Part shown: piece by piece, positions 36,270 to 44,138 of the stretch
How positions within the stretch are numbered: position 1 is the stretch's first letter
Layout: each line of letters opens with the position of its first letter
Assembly (NCBI RefSeq): GCF_003339845.1
Contig: NZ_PPTR01000001.1
Span: 186,001-250,000, forward strand
Reading direction: 5' to 3'
Source: Gordonibacter sp. 28C
Lineage (GTDB): Bacteria; Actinomycetota; Coriobacteriia; Coriobacteriales; Eggerthellaceae
DNA: 64,000 bases
Program-made: the position numbers and the translations under genes
Notes under the pieces: generated by a model
Told to the model about the DNA's origin: nothing
Database searches by the model: none
What the model saw: the letters and a program-made list of their open reading frames with translations, nothing else

Positions 36270-37151
36270 ATGGTGGACACCGTGCCCGACGATTTCTCGC
36301 CTGTCCTCGGCATCGCCGACGCCGAGGGGCTCGAGGATGCGCCCGACGGCCGCATCGAGCTCGAGGGGCTGCCGAACACCCGCGACATCGGCGGCATCCC
36401 CGCAGCCGACGGCCGTTACGTGAAGCACGCGCGCCTGCTGCGCTCGGGCGCGCTGGATGGCGCCACGGCGCGCGACCTGGCCGTGCTCGCGGACGATTAC
36501 AATCTGCGCACGGTGGTCGACCTGCGAACCGAGGAGGAGCGGCGCGAGAAGCCCGACCCCGAGGACGAGCTCATGGGCGTTCGCTTCGAGAACGCGCCGG
36601 TGCTCAACACCTCCACGCTGGGCGTCACGCGCGAAGGCGGCATCAAGGGCGCGCTCAAGATGCTGCGCGCCGTGCAGGACAACCCCGCCCAGATCATGAT
36701 GGACATCTACGAGCGCATGGTGCTGGACGAGGCCAGCCAGCGCGGTTTCGCCTCGTTCTTCGACGACGTGCTGGCCACCGAAGAGGGATCGGTGCTGTGG
36801 CACTGCACCATCGGGAAGGATCGCGCGGGTTTGGCCACCATGCTGATGCTGCATGTGCTGGGCGCCTCGCGCGACGACATCATGAAAGACTATCAGGCTA
36901 CGAACCGCTACGTGGCATCGCGCACCGAGGACATCGCCAACGCGCTTGCCACCTACCATCTGGCGGGCAAGCTGGATGCCAGCATCCAGGTGATAAACTC
37001 CGCCGATCCGCGCTTCATGCAGGCGGCGCTTGACGCGATCGAAAAGGAGTACGGGGGGCTGGACGCCTATGTCGAACGGGCAGTCGGCGTCTCCGGCGAG
37101 AAAAAGGCTTCGTTGCGGGAGCAGTACTTGACCGACGATCCGCAGGGGTAG
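36270..37151 (+). CDS. Tyrosine-protein phosphatase family protein (HCx5R)
   Basis: 293 residues. The active-site loop HCTIGKDRAG carries nucleophile C179 and the arginine, and the general acid region is upstream. The N-terminal RDIGGIPAADGRYVKHARLLRSG block (in parts) and VVDLRTEEER are typical of the Y_phosphatase3/IphP group, which dephosphorylates phosphotyrosine or phosphoinositides. ATG at 36270 follows AAGGAAGG. No signal peptide is seen, so it acts in the cytoplasm. The role is unknown; the LytTR regulator follows but is probably separate. Confidence 0.88.
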   Translation: MVDTVPDDFSPVLGIADAEGLEDAPDGRIELEGLPNTRDIGGIPAADGRYVKHARLLRSGALDGATARDLAVLADDYNLRTVVDLRTEEERREKPDPEDELMGVRFENAPVLNTSTLGVTREGGIKGALKMLRAVQDNPAQIMMDIYERMVLDEASQRGFASFFDDVLATEEGSVLWHCTIGKDRAGLATMLMLHVLGASRDDIMKDYQATNRYVASRTEDIANALATYHLAGKLDASIQVINSADPRFMQAALDAIEKEYGGLDAYVERAVGVSGEKKASLREQYLTDDPQG

Positions 37152-37308
37152 TCGAAGCCGTTTTCGATGCTTTTCGTTGCGTTCGCGCAAGAAAACGGTT
37201 TGGTTACTTTCTATATTCGGGCTTCTCCGCTGTTTCCGGCTCGCTTGATTTATAATGGCTTCGAATGAGGCTCAAGTATGAGGGGTTCGGAAAAACGAGG
37301 AGGTTCAC

Positions 37309-38022
37309 GTGTTGAAAGCCATGATCGTCGATGATGAGGCTCCTGCGCGCTCTGAACTCAAGTTCCTGCTGGACGAGTTGGGGCAAACCGAGGTCGTGGC
37401 CGAGGCCGCAAGCGTGCGCGAGGCCATCGAGAAGCTGAAAGAGTATCCGGTCGACGTCATGTTCTTGGACGTCAACATGCCGGAAGCCACCGGCCTGCAG
37501 CTTGCCGAGGCGCTGCAGCACCTGAAGTTCCCGCCCGCCGTGGTGTTCGTCACGGCGTACAGCGAGTTCGCGCTTGAGGCGTTCAAGGTCAGCGCCATCG
37601 ACTACCTGGTGAAGCCGGTGGAGACGGAGCGTCTGTCGCAGGCCATCTCGCGCGTGCGCGAGCACGTGTCGCTGCACGTCGCCGCCCAGAAGTCCGAGCG
37701 CATCCCCGTCGAGAAGGGCGGGAAGAAGATACTCATCGGCATCGACAAGATCCGCTTCGTCATGGCGCGCGACGACTACGCGTACCTCCAGACCGACACG
37801 GACCGCTACTTCTCCACGGTGAGCCTGGCCCAGCTGGAGAAGCGCTTGGACGGCCACGGGTTCTTCCGCGTGCACCGCGGCTACCTGGTGAACCTGTCCA
37901 TGGTGGAGGAGATCGAATCGGTGTCCGGCGGCACGCTGCTGCTCACGCTGAACGCCGTGGACGAGAAGATCCCCGTTTCCCGTCGCCGCGTGTCCGCGCT
38001 GAAGAAGGCGCTGGGGCTGTAG
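37309..38022 (+). CDS. LytTR-family response regulator
   Basis: 237 residues from the GTG at 37309 behind GAGGAGG. The receiver domain has MIVDDEAPAR, phosphoacceptor D54 in MFLDVNMPEATG and DYLVKP. The C-terminal LytTR DNA-binding domain (about 140-235) shows IRFVMARDDYAYL and FFRVHRGYLVNLSMV. LytTR/AlgR proteins bind direct repeats upstream of surface, toxin or metabolic genes. No histidine kinase is adjacent, so it is an orphan in this window. A strong bidirectional terminator follows. Confidence 0.92.
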   Translation: MLKAMIVDDEAPARSELKFLLDELGQTEVVAEAASVREAIEKLKEYPVDVMFLDVNMPEATGLQLAEALQHLKFPPAVVFVTAYSEFALEAFKVSAIDYLVKPVETERLSQAISRVREHVSLHVAAQKSERIPVEKGGKKILIGIDKIRFVMARDDYAYLQTDTDRYFSTVSLAQLEKRLDGHGFFRVHRGYLVNLSMVEEIESVSGGTLLLTLNAVDEKIPVSRRRVSALKKALGL

Positions 38023-38101
38023 CTTCGCGTCCAGCATGCGAGCCTGCCTGTATGCTGGGCAGCGAGAAACCCCGTCCCGTGCAAGCGAAAAACGCGCAAT
38101 G

Positions 38102-38140
38102 AAAAAACGATCGCCCCGGAATTCGGGGCGATCGTTTTTT
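38102..38140 (+). terminator. Bidirectional Rho-independent terminator
   Basis: Perfect 17-bp arms aaaaaacgatcgccccg (38102-38118) and its complement (38124-38140) with a 5-base loop; the A-run and T-run make it active in both directions. Confidence 0.9.
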
Positions 38141-38231
38141 CAGTCATGAATTTCGGGCAATCTGTTTCCATGCTTGCCCCAGCAGGCAATCGTTTTCGGG
38201 TACAGTCCGTGGCCAATCGTTTCTCGACCTC

Positions 38232-38253
38232 GGATGTTTCACGTGAAACATCC
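38232..38253. other. parS centromere-like ParB-binding site
   Basis: The 16 bases TGTTTCACGTGAAACA (38235-38250) match the bacterial parS consensus exactly, and the dyad extends three bases on each side. It lies in a noncoding gap between convergent genes. Confidence 0.85.
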
Positions 38254-38264
38254 GTTCGCATGGG

Positions 38265-38298
38265 AAGGACCGACTGCGCGTTCACGCAGCCGGTCCTT
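38265..38298 (-). terminator. Hairpin downstream of the rubrerythrin gene
   Basis: 14-bp stem (38265-38278 with 38285-38298, one mismatch) with a 6-base loop, 35 bases beyond the minus-strand rubrerythrin stop. No clear T-run. Confidence 0.5.
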
Positions 38299-38332
38299 CG
38301 AAGGAGAGATCCCGTGGAGGGAATTGAAACGC

Positions 38333-39106
38333 CTAGTACTCCGTAAACGAAGACTTCGGGGCCAGGCAGATGGGGCAGGCGGTGAAGTTCTCGCCCTTGT
38401 GGATGTAGCCGCAGATGGGGCAGAGGTAGTACTTGTCGTCGGTGGGCGTGTCGATGGTGTTGTACGCGTCCAGGTAGCGTTCGGCATGGTACGCCTCGGC
38501 CAGCTTGGCGCGGGTGAACACCTGCAGGGCCTCGTTGTTGCCCTCTTCCTGGGCCACTTTGATGAACGAGGGGTACATGTCCGACGTCTCGTAGATCTCG
38601 CCGTTCGCGCCGGCGATGAGGTTGAGGTCGACCGTGTGCTCGGGAACCTCGGGCGGTTCGGGCTTCTGGTAGCCCGGCTCCAGCTTCTGGGCCAGCTTGT
38701 ATTCCAGCTCGATGTGGATCTTCTCGGCATCGGACGTGCAGTTGAAGAGGCGCGCGATGTGGTCGTAACCCGCTTTCTCGGCAACCTTGGCCCAAGCGGC
38801 GTACTTCGTGGTGGCGCCCGTCTCGCCCGTGATGGCCGTCTTCAGGTTGTCGAGCGTGGTGCCCACCGTGGTGGCGCTTTCCTCAACCACGTTGAAGTTG
38901 CTGGCCGTGGCGGCGTCGGGCATCGTCTTCGGGTCGAGCACGTTCGCTGTCGCGGACATGGTGTCGTCACCCATGGCGGTGTCGGCGTTCGCCTGCGCGG
39001 GCTCTTCCTGCTTGGGCGAGCAGCCGGCCAGCAGGCCGAGCGACGTGACGGCGGCAGCGCCCACGACGGCGTTCTTCATGAAATTTCGCCTGGAGATGTC
39101 GGACAT
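38333..39106 (-). CDS. Exported lipoprotein rubrerythrin with C-terminal rubredoxin-like domain
   Basis: 257 residues from the ATG at 39106, which follows CAGGAGGGG; an upstream start at 39202 has no ribosome site. The N-terminus SRRNFMKNAVVGAAAVTSLG has a twin-arginine signal and ends in a lipobox LLAGC, so the mature protein should be a lipid-anchored extracytoplasmic one. The ferritin-like diiron domain spans about 90-205 (ETGATTKYAAW and AEKIHIELEY carry the ligands). The C-terminus YLCPICGYIH and CPICLAPKSSF forms a rubredoxin-type Fe(SCys)4 site. Rubrerythrins reduce hydrogen peroxide in anaerobes; the outside location is unusual. Confidence 0.88.
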   Translation of the reverse strand: MSDISRRNFMKNAVVGAAAVTSLGLLAGCSPKQEEPAQANADTAMGDDTMSATANVLDPKTMPDAATASNFNVVEESATTVGTTLDNLKTAITGETGATTKYAAWAKVAEKAGYDHIARLFNCTSDAEKIHIELEYKLAQKLEPGYQKPEPPEVPEHTVDLNLIAGANGEIYETSDMYPSFIKVAQEEGNNEALQVFTRAKLAEAYHAERYLDAYNTIDTPTDDKYYLCPICGYIHKGENFTACPICLAPKSSFTEY

Positions 39107-39189
39107 GGAAACCCCTCCTGTTCCTGCGATGCCCGCCTCGTCGCGCGCATCGGCAATCCGTTCGAGCGTTCGTTTCACGCGCTCGCTTA

Positions 39190-39245
39190 TGTTTTGATAC
39201 AATATATTAATTAGTAATAAAAATCAATAAGAAATACCAGCAAAA
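39190..39245 (-). promoter_or_regulatory. AT-rich promoter region of the rubrerythrin gene
   Basis: About 55 bases of strongly AT-rich sequence in a GC-rich neighbourhood, 85-140 bases upstream of the start. On the minus strand TTGATT is followed by TATATT or TATTGT at 15-17 bases. No operator was recognised. Confidence 0.45.
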
Positions 39246-39371
39246 TGATGATATTTTTGAAGCGCCGCTTAACGACCGCACGTACACAACTCCATCACAA
39301 GCTGGGGCAATCGCGGGCGCTTCTTCTCGCCGTTTGCTAGAATGAGCGGAACTACCCTGAAAGAAGGTTCC

Positions 39372-41084
39372 ATGATTTCCGGTGATATGGAAAAACTGTA
39401 TCCCTCCGCGAAAACGCTCGTGAAGGAATGCGTTGCCAGCCGCGTCCACGCCAAGGACGCGAGCCTGTACGATTTCTCCGAACAAGCGCAGTCGTGCGCC
39501 GAGCGCTACATGGGCTGGACGGACCTTGCCAGCAATCCGCCGTATCCGCTGCGCGACATCCAGGCGTTTGCCGATTCGATCATCTCCCAAGGCCTCAACA
39601 CCGTGGTGCTCATAGGGCAGGGCGGTTCGACCCAGGCGCCCATGACCATCACGAAGTACAACAAGCCCGACTCGTCGAAGATAACGTTCAAGACGCTCGA
39701 CTCCGACTCGCCCGTCCGCGTGCGCGCAATCTTGGCCGAGGCGAGGCCCGAGAGCACCTTGTTCATCATCTCGTCGAAGAGCGGCGGCACCATCGAGCCG
39801 CGTCTCGCCCTGCGCGCCGTGCGCGATGCGGTGGGCGACGCGATGACCGACGAGGAACTCGCCGAGCATTTGGTGGCCATCACCGATCCCGGCTCGGATT
39901 TGGAACGGCAGGCGCGCGAGGAAGGCTGGGCGGCCGTGCTGCCCGGCGAGTCGTCCGTGGGCGGCCGTTTCTCCGCGCTGTCGGTGTTCGGCTTGCTGCC
40001 TGCCGCGCTCGTGGGCATCGACCTCGAGGAGCTCATGGAGCACGCCGTCGAGGCCGAACGGCGCTGCAGCGAAGACGCCATCGACAATCCCGCCATCGTC
40101 TTGGCGGCGTTCCTGTACGACAACTACCTGCAGGGACGCAACAAGTTCTCGTTCCTCACGCAGAAGCGCGGGCGCGTGCTTGGTCTATGGATCGAGCAGC
40201 TGGTGGCCGAGAGCCTGGGCAAAGAGGGCCAGGGCATCCTGCCGAACATCGAAGTGGACACGCTGCTGCTCACGAAGGATCCGGGCGATCGCAGCGTCAT
40301 CACCTACCTCACGAAAACCGACCTATGGGACGAGCGCCGCAACTTCGAGATGAGCCTGTCCTACATCGATCCGGCCATCCCGCGCCAGAACTACCGGATC
40401 GACTCCGTCGAGGAGCTGGCCGAGCATTTCGTCATGTGGGAGTACGCCATCGCCATGTGCGGCTACCTCATGCGCGTGTGCCCCTTCGACCAGCCCGACG
40501 TGGCATCGGCCAAGGCCGTCGTGCTCGACATCTTGAAGGAGGGCCAGCCTGAGCCCGATTTCGTGCAGGATTTCATCGGCGACGTGCTCATGGGCGAGGC
40601 CGAGGTGCGCCTGGCGCCGTGCTTCAAGGATTGCACGGACATCTACGGCGCGTTGCGCGCTCTTCTGGGCAGCATCCAGCCGGGCGATTTCTTCGCGCTC
40701 AACGCGTTCCTGCCGTTCACCGGCGAGGGCCGGCGCGAGGCGCTCGAAGCCATCCGCCACGGCGTGGCCGACAAGCGCGGCGTGGTATCGTGCCTGGAGG
40801 TGGGGCCGCGGTACCTGCATTCTACGGGACAGCTGCACAAGGGCGGCCCGAACTGCGGCGTGTTCCTCATCCTCTCGGCCGACGAGTTGAAGGACATTCC
40901 GCTGGGGCAGGAGGCCGAGAGTTTGGGGTCGTTGGCGAAGGCCCAGGCATCGGGCGACCTCATGACGCTGGCCGAACGCGGGCGGCGCTGCGTGCATCTG
41001 CACCTGCCCGACAACTCGGGCGTGACCCTGCGTGCGCTGGCCGAGGTGGTCACCGGCATTCTGGAGGAACTTGACGCGCGATAG
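39372..41084 (+). CDS. pgi: Glucose-6-phosphate isomerase
   Basis: 570 residues from the ATG at 39372. An ATG at 39342 is also in frame but lacks a ribosome site and overlaps a -10-like TAGAAT, while GAAGG precedes 39372. The SIS-domain blocks are present: VVLIGQGGSTQAPM, FIISSKSGGTIEPRLAL, and a C-terminal LHSTGQLHKGGPN with the catalytic histidine context. It interconverts glucose-6-phosphate and fructose-6-phosphate in the cytoplasm. The length and divergent middle resemble actinobacterial/Coriobacteriia forms. It ends 18 bases before hypF and may be co-transcribed with it. Confidence 0.85.
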   Translation: MISGDMEKLYPSAKTLVKECVASRVHAKDASLYDFSEQAQSCAERYMGWTDLASNPPYPLRDIQAFADSIISQGLNTVVLIGQGGSTQAPMTITKYNKPDSSKITFKTLDSDSPVRVRAILAEARPESTLFIISSKSGGTIEPRLALRAVRDAVGDAMTDEELAEHLVAITDPGSDLERQAREEGWAAVLPGESSVGGRFSALSVFGLLPAALVGIDLEELMEHAVEAERRCSEDAIDNPAIVLAAFLYDNYLQGRNKFSFLTQKRGRVLGLWIEQLVAESLGKEGQGILPNIEVDTLLLTKDPGDRSVITYLTKTDLWDERRNFEMSLSYIDPAIPRQNYRIDSVEELAEHFVMWEYAIAMCGYLMRVCPFDQPDVASAKAVVLDILKEGQPEPDFVQDFIGDVLMGEAEVRLAPCFKDCTDIYGALRALLGSIQPGDFFALNAFLPFTGEGRREALEAIRHGVADKRGVVSCLEVGPRYLHSTGQLHKGGPNCGVFLILSADELKDIPLGQEAESLGSLAKAQASGDLMTLAERGRRCVHLHLPDNSGVTLRALAEVVTGILEELDAR

Positions 41085-41102
41085 GCTCGGGGAGGCGTGT
41101 TC

Positions 41103-43832
41103 ATGATAGAAGCGCTCGACATACAGGTCAAAGGTATCGTACAAGGGGTGGGTTTCCGCCCCTTCGTCTATCGTTTGGCGAAGAAGTACCTGGTCAACGG
41201 ATGGGTGTTGAACGCCACCGACGGCGTGTTCATTCATGCGGAGGCCGAGGCGAAGCTGCTGGACGAGTTCGTCATCGAGCTGTCCGAGAATCCGCCGGCC
41301 GCATCGCAGGTGGACGAGATCACGCTCAAAGAGGTGCCCTTGGAGGATTTCGACACCTTCGAGATACGCTTCTCCGACGCGGGCGCCGTGGAGAAGACCA
41401 CGCTCGTGTCGCCCGACCTGGCCACGTGCGACGACTGCGCCCGCGAGCTGTTCAACCCGAACGACCGACGCTACCGCTACCCGTTCATCAACTGCACGAA
41501 CTGCGGGCCGCGCTTCACCATCATCGAGAAGCTGCCCTACGACCGCAAAAGCACATCGATGAAGGACTTCCCCATGTGCGAGCGGTGTGCCCGCGAGTAC
41601 GGCGACCCGCTCGACCGCCGCTTCCACGCGCAGCCCGACGCCTGCTTCGAATGCGGCCCCCATATTAGTTGGAGGGAGCACGAGGGCGGCGATATCGAAG
41701 CGCCGCTCGCTCCCACGAGCTGGGGCTCCACTCGCGAGGAAAGTGACGCCATCTTCACCCGCGCCGTGGAGGTGCTGTTGACGGGCGGCATTCTGGCGGT
41801 GAAGGGGCTGGGTGGCTTCCATCTGGTGTGCGACGCGGAGAACCCCGAGGCGTTGGCGAAGCTCCGTGCGCGCAAGCGACGCGAGGGCAAGGCGTTCGCG
41901 GTGATGATGGCCGACGCGAAGGCGGTGCGTTGCGTGTGCTCGGTGGACGAGATTGAGCGCTCGGTGCTCGAGGCGTCGCAGCGCCCCATCGTGCTGCTGA
42001 GGAAGCTTCCCGGCGCCGCGTTCGCGCCCGGACTGGCCGATCGGCTGCCCGAGCTGGGCGTCATGCTGCCCTACACGCCGGTGCAGCACCTTCTGCTGCA
42101 CGACTTCATTGCGGCCGGGGGCGGCGGCATGCTGGTGATGACCTCGGGGAACATCCACGACGAGCCCATCGTCATCGACGATGAGGATGCGTACGAGAAG
42201 CTGGCGGGCGTGGCCGACGCCTTTCTCGGGCACAACCGCGCCATCCGCGCACGCTACGACGATTCGGTCGTGCGCGTCATCGCCGCGGGAAGCGCCGGCG
42301 AAGCCGTCCAGTTCGTGCGGCGAGCCCGCGGCTACGCCCCCTTGCCGCTGGCGTTGCCGGTCGCCTGTCACCCTGACCGAGCGGAGCAGTCTGCTTGTCA
42401 TCCTGAGCGAGTGGAGCAGCCTGCTTGTCATCCTGAGCGAGCGCAGCGAGTCGAAGGATCCCGTGCGGCGCCAGCGGGGGCGCTTTTGGCTGACGCCAAA
42501 CGGGATCCTTCGACTACGGCGCTTCGCGCCTCCGCTCAGGATGACAGAGACCGATCCTGCGCCTCCGCTCAGGATGACAGGGCCTCTATCTTCGCAACCG
42601 GGCCCGAGCAGAAGAACACGTTCGCGCTCACGCGCGACGCCGAGGCGTTCGTCTCTCAGCACATCGGCGATATGGAGAACGCCGAGACCTACGACGCGTG
42701 GCTCGACGCGAAGAACCGCTACGAGACCCTGTTCGAAATCAAGCCCGCGTTGGTCGCCTGCGACTTGCATCCGGAGTATCTCACGTCGAAATGGGCCCAT
42801 GAGCAGGAACTGCCTGTGGCGGAGGTGCAGCACCACCATGCGCACGTCGTCTCGGTCATGGGAGAGCACGGCTTGTCCGGCCCCGCATGCGGCATCGCCT
42901 TCGACGGCACGGGCTACGGCGCAGACGGTGCCATCTGGGGCGGCGAGGTGCTTGTCAGCAACCTGCGCGCGTACGAGCGTTTCGCCAACTTCGCCTACGT
43001 GCCCATGCCCGGCGGCGCGGCGTGCGTGAAGCACCCGCAGCGCATGGCCTACGGTGCGCTTTGGGCGTTCGATCTGCTGGAGCACCCGGCTGCGGCGGAT
43101 ACGCTGGCGGCTTTGGGCGAGCAGGCCGATGTGTGCGAGCAGATGATAGACCGCGGTTTGAACACGCCCATGACCTCCTCGGTCGGCCGCCTGTTCGACG
43201 CGGCCAGCGCGCTTCTGGGCGTGTGCGTCGAACCCACCTACGAAGGCGAGCCCGCCATCCTTTTGGAAGCCGCGATGACGTCCGATGCTTGTTGTCATCC
43301 TGAGCGGCCGCAGCTTTCCCCTTGTCATCCTGAGCGACCGAAGGGAGTCGAAGGATCTTCAACACCACCGGATCCTTCGACTCCGGCGCTTCGCGCCTCC
43401 GCTCAGGATGACGGCTCTTCGCGCTACGCCATGGACGTGGTCAAGAACACCGCCACGGCCGAGAGCACCGCGCAGGACACGTCCGTCGTGCTGTTCGATG
43501 CGGCGCCCACGTTCAAGGCGCTGCTGGACGACAAAGCGGCCGGCGTGCCGGTGCCCGTCGTCGCGCGCCGCTTCCACGACGCGTTCGTCCAGGCCGTCGT
43601 CATGGCGGCCGAGCTCGTGCGCACCATGTACGGCATCGAGACCGTGGCGTTGTCGGGCGGCGTGTTCATGAACCGCTACCTGGTGGAGCACGCACTGGCA
43701 GCGCTCGAGAACGTCGGCTTCACGGTGGCCGTCAACCGCGATCTACCGCCCAACGACGGGTGCATTTCGTTCGGCCAAGCTGTGGTAGCATGGGCCTCGA
43801 ACGAAGAGGGCGCCGCCGAGGGCGGTGCGTAA
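41103..43832 (+). CDS. hypF: Carbamoyltransferase HypF with two repeat-derived insertions
   Basis: 909 residues from the ATG at 41103 (GGGGAGG seven bases upstream; a GTG at 41097 is too close). HypF makes the thiocarboxamide/cyanide precursor for [NiFe]-hydrogenase from carbamoyl phosphate. The order is an acylphosphatase domain (GIVQGVGFRPFVYRLA), two zinc-finger motifs (CDDCARELF to NCTNCGPRF; CERCARE to CFECGP), a YrdC domain and a Kae1-like domain with HHHAHVVSVM. Residues about 422-493 and 731-770 are translations of family A repeats (CHPERA..., ...ALRASAQDD) and interrupt otherwise normal blocks. Without them the length falls near 800, closer to usual HypF. Frame is intact, so it is probably functional. 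Confidence 0.92.
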   Translation: MIEALDIQVKGIVQGVGFRPFVYRLAKKYLVNGWVLNATDGVFIHAEAEAKLLDEFVIELSENPPAASQVDEITLKEVPLEDFDTFEIRFSDAGAVEKTTLVSPDLATCDDCARELFNPNDRRYRYPFINCTNCGPRFTIIEKLPYDRKSTSMKDFPMCERCAREYGDPLDRRFHAQPDACFECGPHISWREHEGGDIEAPLAPTSWGSTREESDAIFTRAVEVLLTGGILAVKGLGGFHLVCDAENPEALAKLRARKRREGKAFAVMMADAKAVRCVCSVDEIERSVLEASQRPIVLLRKLPGAAFAPGLADRLPELGVMLPYTPVQHLLLHDFIAAGGGGMLVMTSGNIHDEPIVIDDEDAYEKLAGVADAFLGHNRAIRARYDDSVVRVIAAGSAGEAVQFVRRARGYAPLPLALPVACHPDRAEQSACHPERVEQPACHPERAQRVEGSRAAPAGALLADAKRDPSTTALRASAQDDRDRSCASAQDDRASIFATGPEQKNTFALTRDAEAFVSQHIGDMENAETYDAWLDAKNRYETLFEIKPALVACDLHPEYLTSKWAHEQELPVAEVQHHHAHVVSVMGEHGLSGPACGIAFDGTGYGADGAIWGGEVLVSNLRAYERFANFAYVPMPGGAACVKHPQRMAYGALWAFDLLEHPAAADTLAALGEQADVCEQMIDRGLNTPMTSSVGRLFDAASALLGVCVEPTYEGEPAILLEAAMTSDACCHPERPQLSPCHPERPKGVEGSSTPPDPSTPALRASAQDDGSSRYAMDVVKNTATAESTAQDTSVVLFDAAPTFKALLDDKAAGVPVPVVARRFHDAFVQAVVMAAELVRTMYGIETVALSGGVFMNRYLVEHALAALENVGFTVAVNRDLPPNDGCISFGQAVVAWASNEEGAAEGGA
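42366..42580. repeat. Cluster of family A repeats inside hypF (about five units)
   Basis: Three direct units (tgtcaccctgaccga, tgtcatcctgagcgag twice) are followed by two inverted units ending cgctcaggatgac. The direct and inverted halves (gaaggatccc / gggatccttc) can fold into a long hairpin. Confidence 0.85.
43293..43412. repeat. Second cluster of family A repeats inside hypF
   Basis: Two direct units starting tgtcatcctgagcg and one inverted unit ending ccgctcaggatgac, with complementary gaaggatc/gatccttc centres. 120 bases, a multiple of three. Confidence 0.85.
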
Positions 43833-43880
43833 GGCGCATCCGCCGTGGGCGCGCCGCCAATCTGAAAGAAGGCATGAACC

Positions 43881-44138
43881 ATGTGCTTGGCCATACCCGC
43901 TAAAATAACCGAGATGAAGGACAACCGCCTGGCGACGGTAGATATCCTGGGCGTGACGCGCGACATATCCGTCGACCTCACGCCGCAGGCCGGCGTCGGC
44001 GATTTCGTGCTCGTGCACGCCGGCTTCGCCATCGAGGTGGTGGACGCCGACTACGCGCAGGAGACCATCGACCTTATCATGCAGTTCCCCGAGCTCGCGG
44101 GCGAAGACATCCCTACCGGCGAAGGGGTGGCCCGATGA
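43881..44138 (+). CDS. hypC: Hydrogenase maturation chaperone HypC
   Basis: 85 residues. The N-terminus MCLAIPAKI holds the essential Cys2 and the DVTPQ-like segment reads SVDLTPQAGVGDFVLVHAGFA in parts. HypC shuttles the Fe(CN)2CO unit with HypD to the large hydrogenase subunit. ATG at 43881, with GAAGG upstream. It overlaps hypD by four bases (ATGA), so the pair is coupled. Confidence 0.95.
   Translation: MCLAIPAKITEMKDNRLATVDILGVTRDISVDLTPQAGVGDFVLVHAGFAIEVVDADYAQETIDLIMQFPELAGEDIPTGEGVAR

Noticed and set aside
38314-38330. gtggagggaattgaaac resembles the end of a CRISPR repeat
   Set aside because: It occurs once, with no second repeat, spacer spacing or cas gene nearby.
40323-43328. 1001-codon minus-strand frame opposite pgi and hypF
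   Set aside because: Shadow frame produced by high third-position GC; no motifs.
41097-43832. hypF as a frameshifted pseudogene because of the odd internal peptides
   Set aside because: The frame is continuous, all family motifs are present on both sides of each insert, and the inserts match dispersed repeats.
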